The notes under the pieces: model-generated
Databases searched by the model: none
The model's input: the letters and a program-made list of their open reading frames with translations, nothing else
What the model was told of the DNA's origin: nothing
In this document: positions 1 through 8,929 of the stretch, one piece after another
Numbering within the stretch: position 1 is the stretch's first letter
Layout: each line of letters begins with the position of its first letter
Program-made: the position numbers and the translations under genes
Assembly (NCBI GenBank): GCA_958403605.1
Contig: CATXYA010000038.1
Location: forward strand, 1-8,929
Direction of reading: 5' to 3'
DNA: 8,929 nt
Origin: an uncultured Oscillospiraceae bacterium
GTDB lineage: Bacteria; Bacillota; Clostridia; Oscillospirales; Ruminococcaceae

Positions 1-55
1 GCCTTCCCCCGGTGGGGGAAGGTGGACGGCGCAACGCGCCGGACGGATGAGGGGG
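1..55 (-). repeat. Two-hairpin intergenic repeat element, possibly cut by the window edge
   Basis: Two perfect hairpins stand side by side. The first pairs 2-10 with 14-22 (9 bp, 3-base loop). The second pairs 27-32 with 36-41 (6 bp, 3-base loop). On the minus strand the element opens with CCCTCATCCGTC, then the short hairpin, then CACCTTCCCCC and the long hairpin. From general knowledge, elements of this shape (a CTCATCCGTC lead, a variable GC hairpin, then a CCTTCCCC/GGGGAAGG hairpin) are scattered through intergenic regions of gut Oscillospirales genomes. Identification rests on pattern memory, not a search. It lies downstream of the methyltransferase gene and could act as a transcription end or RNA-stabilising structure. 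Any T-tract after the long hairpin would be outside the window. Confidence 0.7.
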
Positions 56-147
56 CGCCTGCGCGCCTGCCCTTTCGCACAAAATGGGGCCTGGGGCGAA
101 TGTCCCCTTCAAAATCCGGACGCGGCGGCAACGAGGGGGCCTGCCCT

Positions 148-879
148 TTACGGTTTTTCCGCCTTGATGATGATCATCATGGGGCGGCGCATTTCGTCCT
201 TCATGCCCGGCTGGTCCAGCAGCTCCTGGGGCGGCATGGGCTCGGCCACGTCCGCCACCACAAAGCCCGCAGCCAGCAGGGCCCGCAGCAGGGTGGTGAG
301 GGTGCGGTGGTACTTCGTCACGTGCTCGCCCAAAAACAGCGCGTCGCGCCGGCCCTCGTAGTAATAATTGTCCACGGGGAAGCAGCGGATGGCGCCGTCC
401 TCGCCGTACAGCCAATTTTGGCTGCCCTCGGCGGTGAAGACCGGGTGCTCGCAGGAGAAGATGAGCGTGCCGCCCGGCGCCAGCATGCGGAAGCACGCCC
501 GCACCAGGGCCGGGTAATCGGCCACGTAGTGGAAGGCCAGGCTGGAGAGGATGATATCGAAGCTGCCGTCCGGCTCCTGCACGTCCTCCATGGCCGCGCG
601 GCGGTAGGTGATGGGCAGGCCCGCGCTTTTTTCCCGGGCCACCGCCAGCATCTTTTCCGAGAGGTCCACGCCCAGCACGGACACCGCGCCGTGGTCCGCC
701 GCGTACAGGCAGTGCCAGCCGTAGCCGCAGCCCAGGTCCAGCACGCGCTGGCCCGCAAAGCTGGGCAGCATCGGCTCCAGCGTGGGCCACTCGCCCGCGC
801 CCGCCAGCCCCTGCTGGGAGCGGGACATCTGGCCGTATTTTTCAAAAAAGACTGCGTCGTCGTATTTATTTTCCTTCAT
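148..879 (-). CDS. Class I SAM-dependent methyltransferase (Methyltransf_11-like)
   Basis: This gene encodes 243 residues with the full Rossmann-type methyltransferase order. Motif I is VLDLGCGYG at 46-54 (SAM glycine loop). Motif II is GVDLS at 70-74, whose Asp72 should bind the SAM ribose. AMED at 96-99 contacts the adenine side, FDIILSSLAFHY spans 107-118, and RMLAPGGTLIFSCEHPVF spans 131-148. The N-terminal part with FFEKY and the RSQQGLAGAGEW segment at 20-31 is shared by a common family of small-molecule-type methyltransferases in Firmicutes and enterics. The substrate cannot be told from sequence. No signal peptide or membrane segment is visible, so it is probably cytosolic. The ATG at 879 has GAGGTG at 884-889. 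The gene follows the deaminase gene by 30 bp and is probably cotranscribed with it. The stop codon lies in a short direct repeat shared with 49-75. Confidence 0.88.
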   Translation of the reverse strand: MKENKYDDAVFFEKYGQMSRSQQGLAGAGEWPTLEPMLPSFAGQRVLDLGCGYGWHCLYAADHGAVSVLGVDLSEKMLAVAREKSAGLPITYRRAAMEDVQEPDGSFDIILSSLAFHYVADYPALVRACFRMLAPGGTLIFSCEHPVFTAEGSQNWLYGEDGAIRCFPVDNYYYEGRRDALFLGEHVTKYHRTLTTLLRALLAAGFVVADVAEPMPPQELLDQPGMKDEMRRPMMIIIKAEKP

Positions 880-909
880 ATTACACCTCGTAGTATACAG
901 ACCGGTGAA

Positions 910-1911
910 TCACGGGTGCGCATCACCGTCCGTTGAATTTTCAGAGGACAGCGCCGCCAGGGGCCGCAGCCCATTGCGGCGGATGCTGTCCAGCTCCTGT
1001 GCCGTCAGAGCGCCGCTTTCATACAGCGCCAGGTACTCCCGGGAGACGTCGCTGCCGAAGATCAGCACGTCGTCGGAATTGATGGTCACGTCCACCCCCG
1101 CGCGGTACAACTGGGCGATGGGATGGTTGGCCATGCGCGCCACCCGGCCCAACAGCACATTGCTGGTGGGCGTCACGTTCAAGCGGATGCGGTGCTCCCG
1201 CAGATAAGTAATGGCTTTTGGGGAAGAAGCCGCGGCGATGCCGTGCTGCACCTCGTCCAGGCCCAGCACCTCCACGCCCCGCACCACGTCCTCCGCGGTG
1301 CCCCACTCGCCCAGGTGGGCCTTGCAGCGCAGCCCGTTTTCCCGCGCCTTCTGATAAATGGGCACAAAGTTTTCGATGGGCTGAGCCGCCTCGTCCCCGT
1401 AGAGGTCGATAGAGACGAACTCTTTGCGGCCCCAAAACGGCTCCAGGCAGGAGAGAAGATAACCGATGCCGCAGTGGCGCGACAGGCCAATCTGCAGCCG
1501 CAGCTCGATCCCGGGGGCAAGGCGGTCCCGCGCGCTGAAAAAGGCATCTGCCAGTTCCCCGATATCTCCGTGAAAATAGGCGTTCAGCCCCCACACGTCC
1601 TCCCCGATCTCCAGCACCGAGACGCCGTCCTGTCGGGCCTGCACAAAAGCGGCCTCGATGAGCAGCCGTCGCATGGGGCCGCTGTCGAACCGGGCGCCCA
1701 GGTGCTCCTGCGCCCAGCGGTGCATCTGCTCCATGGAGTGCAGGGGCCGGGACAGCGGCTGGATGTCCCAGCCCGTCTTTTGCTGAAGATAGGCCCGGCT
1801 GCCCCCCAGGACGAAGTGGTTGTGCAGGTCCGCCTTTGGCACCCTGCGCAGGGCGGCCAGATCGCTCTGCTGCAGCGCGGCCACAAATTGTTCCGATTCT
1901 CGGGACAGCAA
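910..1911 (-). CDS. Adenosine deaminase-family amidohydrolase
   Basis: The product has 333 residues, the usual length for bacterial adenosine deaminases, and carries the family's zinc and catalytic positions in order. His30 and His32 (ADLHNHF) and His199 with catalytic Glu202 (KAHLGE) come first. A DLYGDE segment at 169-174 matches the usual DLAGDE. His223 (QHG), TPTSN at 247-251 and Asp280-Asp281 (INSDD) follow. The family hydrolyses an exocyclic amine of a purine such as adenosine or adenine, releasing ammonia. Two signatures depart from the norm: HNHFVLGGS in place of HxHLDG, and SDDV in place of SDDP. The substrate may therefore differ from adenosine. The start is a TTG at 1911 with AAGGGG nine bases upstream; no in-frame ATG lies nearby. 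It is separated from the gyrase operon by a hairpin and is followed by the methyltransferase gene. Confidence 0.85.
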   Translation of the reverse strand: MLSRESEQFVAALQQSDLAALRRVPKADLHNHFVLGGSRAYLQQKTGWDIQPLSRPLHSMEQMHRWAQEHLGARFDSGPMRRLLIEAAFVQARQDGVSVLEIGEDVWGLNAYFHGDIGELADAFFSARDRLAPGIELRLQIGLSRHCGIGYLLSCLEPFWGRKEFVSIDLYGDEAAQPIENFVPIYQKARENGLRCKAHLGEWGTAEDVVRGVEVLGLDEVQHGIAAASSPKAITYLREHRIRLNVTPTSNVLLGRVARMANHPIAQLYRAGVDVTINSDDVLIFGSDVSREYLALYESGALTAQELDSIRRNGLRPLAALSSENSTDGDAHP

Positions 1912-1920
1912 TACGTTCAG

Positions 1921-1926
1921 CCCCTT
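1921..1926 (-). promoter_or_regulatory. Ribosome binding site that supports the TTG start of the deaminase gene
   Basis: The minus strand reads AAGGGG, then nine bases, then TTG at 1911-1909. It is the only Shine-Dalgarno-like stretch near the start of this reading frame and decides for the TTG codon. The same bases can pair with CCCC at 1936-1939 on the minus strand (hairpin 1921-1939), so the site may be accessible only in some RNA folds. Confidence 0.6.
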
Positions 1927-1929
1927 TTG

Positions 1930-1961
1930 AAAACAGGGGAAGGCGCCGGCCCTCCCCTGTT
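1930..1961 (-). terminator. Hairpin terminator-like structure after the gyrase operon
   Basis: Positions 1932-1940 pair with 1953-1961 (AACAGGGGA/TCCCCTGTT). One mismatch follows (1941/1952), then three more G-C pairs around a 4-base loop at 1945-1948. On the minus strand the stem ends in TTTTC, so the U-run is only four bases, two of them inside the stem. It lies just after the zinc-ribbon stop codon, where a terminator is expected. The short U-run means readthrough into the deaminase gene is likely. On the plus strand the following TGCTTTTATTT could also serve, but no plus-strand gene is present. Confidence 0.6.
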
Positions 1962-1965
1962 GCTT

Positions 1966-2262
1966 TTATTTGCCGGCGCCCTTGAAAATTTCGATCTCGC
2001 TGGCGGGCAGGTCGAACTTGAAGTCGTGCTCCGTGCGGTGCAGGTTGCCGCAGATGCAGCTCTCCTCGCCCTTGCCGTCCAGCGGCATATAGTAGCCGCA
2101 GGTGGTGCAGCGGGCGTAAAGGCCCGGCTTGCGCTTGAACACCTTGGAAAACAGGCCCGTGGCCTTGGGGCCGTGGCCCACGTAGGAGAAGCGCACGCGG
2201 CTTTTCAGTTCTTCCTGCTGTTTTTCCAGCTTCGCTTTGTCCACATTCCAATTCTGCATCAT
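1966..2262 (-). CDS. Small zinc-ribbon protein of unknown function downstream of gyrA
   Basis: I do not recognise this 98-residue protein. The N-terminal part (about 8-24) is charged and likely helical (KAKLEKQQEELKSR). A basic segment follows (FSKVFKRKPGLYAR, 38-51), then a compact four-cysteine cluster Cys52-x2-Cys55 and Cys69-x-Cys71-Gly, a plausible zinc ribbon. The C-terminus is mixed and ends in GAGK. No signal peptide or membrane segment is seen. It starts 6 bp after the gyrA stop, and its Shine-Dalgarno sequence overlaps the last gyrA codons, so it is most likely cotranscribed and perhaps coupled to gyrA. Two adjacent ATG codons (2262 and 2259) could serve as start; the first is used here. 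The codon composition resembles its neighbours. A gyrase- or nucleic-acid-related role is only a guess from position and the basic zinc-ribbon character. Confidence 0.75.
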   Translation of the reverse strand: MMQNWNVDKAKLEKQQEELKSRVRFSYVGHGPKATGLFSKVFKRKPGLYARCTTCGYYMPLDGKGEESCICGNLHRTEHDFKFDLPASEIEIFKGAGK

Positions 2263-2268
2263 GGTTTT

Positions 2269-4836
<2,568 letters not shown>

Positions 4837-4845
4837 GCTTGCATG

Positions 4846-4850
4846 CTCCT
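4846..4850 (-). promoter_or_regulatory. Ribosome binding site of gyrA
   Basis: AGGAG on the minus strand, nine bases before ATG 4836, fixes the gyrA start. Another ATG at 4844-4842 is only one base from the site, too close for normal initiation. It would open a three-codon frame (ATG CAA GCA TGA) whose stop overlaps the gyrA ATG. Confidence 0.65.
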
Positions 4851-4858
4851 AAATCTTA

Positions 4859-6808
<1,950 letters not shown>

Positions 6809-6812
6809 TCAA

Positions 6813-7073
6813 TTATTTGACAAAAGACTGTTCCTTCAAAAAGCCGCTGCGCTTGAGCAGCGTGGCCGCGGAGATCGGGCTGATGTAGACGCGCTCTCCG
6901 GTGACGATAAAGCTTTTGGGCAGCTCCAGCGACACGTTGACCACGCGCCGCCCCTTTTCCGCCCGGGCCAGGTAATCCCGCGTGTGCTTCGAGAGGCTGG
7001 CGGTGTCCAGGTCGAAAATGCCCAGGATCTCCCGCGTGTGGACGATGACGTCCTGGCCCAGATGCAGATACAT
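6813..7073 (-). CDS. remB: RemB-like regulator (DUF370, YaaB family)
   Basis: The 86-residue product starts MYLHLGQDVIVHTREILGI, the typical opening of the DUF370 protein that sits between recF and gyrB in Bacillus (YaaB/RemB, about 81 residues). The rest (GIFDLDTAS and the segment with VTGERVYISPISAATLLKR, about 55-76) keeps the conserved family end. RemB and its relative RemA are linked to extracellular matrix gene control in B. subtilis; RemA is the better studied and binds DNA. The role of RemB outside Bacillus is poorly known. The reading frame extends upstream to a GTG at 7142. The ATG at 7073 is preferred because it has GGAGG at the ideal distance, starts exactly where family members do, and avoids overlap with recF. 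The gene lies 13 bp after recF and 19 bp before gyrB. Confidence 0.92.
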   Translation of the reverse strand: MYLHLGQDVIVHTREILGIFDLDTASLSKHTRDYLARAEKGRRVVNVSLELPKSFIVTGERVYISPISAATLLKRSGFLKEQSFVK

Positions 7074-7079
7074 GTGCTC

Positions 7080-7084
7080 CCTCC
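7080..7084 (-). promoter_or_regulatory. Ribosome binding site fixing the remB start
   Basis: GGAGG on the minus strand, followed by six bases and ATG 7073. It is the strongest site in the window and rules out the longer GTG start at 7142. It lies in the 13 bp between recF and remB. Confidence 0.75.
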
Positions 7085-7086
7085 AC

Positions 7087-8169
7087 TCATTCGGATAAGA
7101 CGCCCTGCGCCATCCGGTAGATCTTCCCGTCCGTGCGGGCAAAGGCCGCCTCGTCGCAGGCCGTCACGATGGTCTGGCGGTGCGCCATGCGGCTCAATAG
7201 ATAGGATTGCCTGGTTTCGTCCAGTTCACTCAACACATCGTCCAGCAGCATGACGGGATGTTCGCCCGTCACCTTTTGGGCGCCCGCGGCCTCGGCCAGC
7301 TTGAGTCTGAGCACCGCGCTGCGCTGCTGGCCCTGGCTGGCGTACACCTTGGCCTCGCGCCCGTCCAGAATGAGGGAAAAATCCTCCCGGTGTGGCCCGG
7401 CGGTGCAGAAGCCGGCGGCAAGGTCGCGCCCGCGGGCCTCTTTCAGCGCCGCCAGCAGCCCGGCGTCGCCGAAGGAGGGGCGGTACACCACTTCCAAAGT
7501 CTCCCGCCCGCTGGAGATATCGCGGTAGGTGCCGCAGATCTCGTCCAGAATCAGGGCCAGGTATTCCCGCCGCTTTTGGGTGATCTGTTCGCCCAGCCCG
7601 GCCTGGGCGGCGTCGAAGACCTCCAGCAGGTCCGCCGCGCCCGCCGTCTGCCCGTAGGCCTTCAGCAGTGCGTTTTTCTGCGTCACCTGGCGGGCGTACC
7701 GCCGCAGCAGCGACAGGTAGCCGGGATACAGCTGGCAAAGCGCCGCGTCCAGAAAGCTACGGCGCTTTTCCGGGCTGCCCTTCACCAGCGTCAGGTGTCC
7801 GGGGTCGAACACCACCGCCGTGAACAGCCCCGCCAGGTTGGTGGCGCGGCCGTACTCGACGCCGTTCACCTTGGCCGTGCGGCCCCGGCGCTCGGCCTGC
7901 GGCCCCGCGATGGCGATGCGCACGGCGCTGTCCTTGCCGAAGCCCTGCACCTGCCCCTCCACCACGGCGAAGGGCCGCCCCTCGCGGATGAGCTCGGCGT
8001 CCTTGGCGCCCCGGAAGCTTTTGGAGCCCGTGAGCAGCCAGACGGCCTCCAGGAGGTTTGTCTTGCCCTGGCCGTTCTGGCCGCAGATGACGGTCAGCTC
8101 CGGCGCGGGCGCAAAATCAGCCGCGGCGATGTTGCGGTAATCGGCCACGCGGAGGGACTGGACGTTCAC
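7087..8169 (-). CDS. recF: DNA replication and repair protein RecF
   Basis: RecF is an SMC-like ATPase that, with RecO and RecR, helps load RecA at single-strand gaps and stalled forks. The 360-residue product has the family length. It begins [14 protein letters not shown], with Walker A GQNGQGKT at 30-37. [12 protein letters not shown] lies in the arm-facing region, the ABC signature SQGQQR at 278-283, and Walker [11 protein letters not shown] at 308-317 with the D-loop. The frame is open a further 48 codons upstream. The GTG at 8169 is preferred because the protein family starts there, the extension is a low-quality Arg-rich shadow of yaaA, and GTG overlaps the yaaA stop as GTGA, a translational-coupling arrangement. 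The stop TGA at 7087-7089 is followed closely by remB. Confidence 0.97.
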   Translation of the reverse strand: MNVQSLRVADYRNIAAADFAPAPELTVICGQNGQGKTNLLEAVWLLTGSKSFRGAKDAELIREGRPFAVVEGQVQGFGKDSAVRIAIAGPQAERRGRTAKVNGVEYGRATNLAGLFTAVVFDPGHLTLVKGSPEKRRSFLDAALCQLYPGYLSLLRRYARQVTQKNALLKAYGQTAGAADLLEVFDAAQAGLGEQITQKRREYLALILDEICGTYRDISSGRETLEVVYRPSFGDAGLLAALKEARGRDLAAGFCTAGPHREDFSLILDGREAKVYASQGQQRSAVLRLKLAEAAGAQKVTGEHPVMLLDDVLSELDETRQSYLLSRMAHRQTIVTACDEAAFARTDGKIYRMAQGVLSE

Positions 8170-8375
8170 GCGCCCGTCACTTCCACTTGCTGCCCGGCGA
8201 AGGAGACCACGTCGCCGGGGCGCAGCTTTTTGCCGCGCATGGTGCACACCGCGCCGTTCACCTGCACCTGCCCGTCCGCGACGGCGTTTTTCGCCTCGCC
8301 GCCCGTGCCGCACAGGCCCGCGTATTTCAGCAGCGCGTCCAATTTGATGAATTCCGTGTGGATGGAAACGTTCAT
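8166..8375 (-). CDS. yaaA: S4-domain protein YaaA
   Basis: The 69-residue product is a stand-alone S4 RNA-binding domain protein. [20 protein letters not shown] aligns with the helix-turn of S4 proteins. GQVQVNG is the loop-strand motif of the domain, and [14 protein letters not shown] ends it. The family member between dnaN and recF in Bacillus is YaaA (about 71 residues). Its RNA target is unclear; related S4 proteins act on the ribosome. Two starts compete: ATG 8387, overlapping the dnaN stop (TGATG) but without a Shine-Dalgarno sequence, and ATG 8375, preceded by GGGAG with five-base spacing. The second is chosen; with the first, the protein would be 73 residues. Its end overlaps the recF start by 4 bp. 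Confidence 0.92.
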   Translation of the reverse strand: MNVSIHTEFIKLDALLKYAGLCGTGGEAKNAVADGQVQVNGAVCTMRGKKLRPGDVVSFAGQQVEVTGA

Positions 8376-8380
8376 AGCTT

Positions 8381-8385
8381 CTCCC
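8381..8385 (-). promoter_or_regulatory. Ribosome binding site supporting the inner yaaA start
   Basis: GGGAG on the minus strand, five bases before ATG 8375. No such site precedes ATG 8387, so the inner start is favoured. The site lies immediately after the dnaN stop codon. Confidence 0.6.
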
Positions 8386-8386
8386 A

Positions 8387-8929
8387 TCAGTCGTTTTTAA
8401 AGCGCACCGGCAGCACCAGGAAGAGGAAATCGCCGCCGTCCACGGGCAGCACCTTCACCGGGCTCAAGGGGCCGCTGATCTCAAAGGCCAGCTTGTCGCA
8501 GCGGGAATTGCGCAGCGCGTCCAGCAGATAGCGGTTGTTGAAGCCGATCTCCACCGGCTCGCCCTCGATCTCGGCGGGCAGCTCGTCCACCACCTTGCCC
8601 AGGGCCGTTTGGCAGCGCACGGTGATATTGCCGCCAAACGTGATGCGCAGCGGGTTTTTCAGCCGCTCGGTGATGATGAGGCTGGCGCGCTCGATGGTGT
8701 TGATGAAATCGCGCACGTCCACCACCACGCGGGTCTTGTAGCCCTCGGGGATGACGCGCTTGTAATCCAAAAACTCGCCCTCGATCAGGCGGCTGATGAC
8801 GGTGTAGCTCTGGGTGGAAAAGACCACGAAGCGGCGGTTGGCCGCGATGTGCACCACGTCGTCCTCCTCGCCGAACAGCTTCACCGCCTCGCCCACGGTC
8901 TTGGCGGGCACGATGATGTCGATGTCCTT
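8387..8929 (-). CDS. dnaN: DNA polymerase III sliding clamp (beta), C-terminal part; start outside the window
   Basis: The frame is open to the right edge, giving the last 180 residues of a protein that is usually about 370 long. DnaN forms the ring-shaped dimer that tethers polymerase III to DNA and is a docking site for many repair proteins. Visible landmarks are the domain II strand-and-loop with [11 protein letters not shown], the domain III segment [22 protein letters not shown], and the C-terminal VLPVR, part of the hydrophobic binding groove that clamp-binding peptides occupy. The usual ending is LPVR plus about two residues; here FKND follows, a short extra tail. The frame enters the window as Lys-Asp-Ile-Asp-Ile-Ile before VPAKT, so the GTG at 8911 is not the start. 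The stop TGA overlaps the outer ATG of yaaA. Confidence 0.97.
   Translation of the reverse strand, partial: KDIDIIVPAKTVGEAVKLFGEEDDVVHIAANRRFVVFSTQSYTVISRLIEGEFLDYKRVIPEGYKTRVVVDVRDFINTIERASLIITERLKNPLRITFGGNITVRCQTALGKVVDELPAEIEGEPVEIGFNNRYLLDALRNSRCDKLAFEISGPLSPVKVLPVDGGDFLFLVLPVRFKND

Noticed and set aside
92..106. GGGG/CCCC hairpin downstream of the methyltransferase gene as a terminator
   Set aside because: The stem is only four base pairs with a seven-base loop and no adjacent U-run on the minus strand.
890..899. TATACT-like -10 box upstream of the methyltransferase gene
   Set aside because: There is no acceptable -35 at 16-18 bases, and the start site would fall on the ribosome binding site; cotranscription with the deaminase gene explains expression.
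22..936. A 304-codon plus-strand open frame opposite the methyltransferase gene
   Set aside because: The minus-strand frame has a full set of methyltransferase motifs; the plus-strand product is His/Arg/Gln-rich without recognisable domains.
8357..8365. TGTGGATGG resembling a DnaA box
   Set aside because: Seven of nine matches to TGTGGATAA, isolated and inside the yaaA coding region; no cluster is present.

Overview
The window is about 8.9 kb of GC-rich DNA in which every supported gene lies on the minus strand, so transcription runs from the right edge to the left. The right-hand two thirds is the classic Firmicutes origin-proximal cluster dnaN (3' part only) - yaaA - recF - remB - gyrB - gyrA, in the same order as in Bacillus subtilis. 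This order, the presence of a RemB (DUF370) protein and a GyrB variant that I associate with gut Clostridia point to a high-GC member of the Clostridia, probably Oscillospirales. A two-hairpin intergenic repeat at the left edge fits this too. Species cannot be told from the window.

Layout in transcription order. dnaN (8929-8387, running off the right edge) encodes the C-terminal half of the sliding clamp. yaaA overlaps the dnaN end or follows it by 11 bp, depending on the start chosen, and overlaps recF by 4 bp. recF is followed after 13 bp by remB, after 19 bp by gyrB, and after 22 bp by gyrA. A 98-codon gene for an unrecognised zinc-ribbon protein follows gyrA after only 6 bp, with its ribosome binding site inside the last gyrA codons. 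A GC-rich hairpin with a short U-run then separates this block from an adenosine deaminase-family gene with a TTG start and a class I SAM-dependent methyltransferase gene 30 bp further on. The last 147 bp (positions 1-147) hold no gene, only the two-hairpin repeat and a short direct repeat.

The core genes work together in chromosome maintenance: the clamp for replication, RecF for single-strand gap repair, and gyrase for supercoiling. dnaA and oriC are expected just beyond position 8929, which would make all these genes co-directional with the leftward replication fork. The deaminase and methyltransferase look like accessory genes placed after the core operon, with no obvious functional tie to it.

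Most of the window is well-conserved housekeeping DNA, and no wholly new system is evident. The points most worth a second look are the quinolone-pocket residues (GyrA Val87, GyrB Trp460), a set of mutually exclusive RNA helices at 1921-1980 that could link termination to translation of the deaminase gene, the zinc-ribbon gene attached to the gyrase operon, the unusual active-site signature of the deaminase, and the left-edge repeat. No promoter could be supported inside the window; the operon promoter probably lies upstream of dnaN or dnaA.
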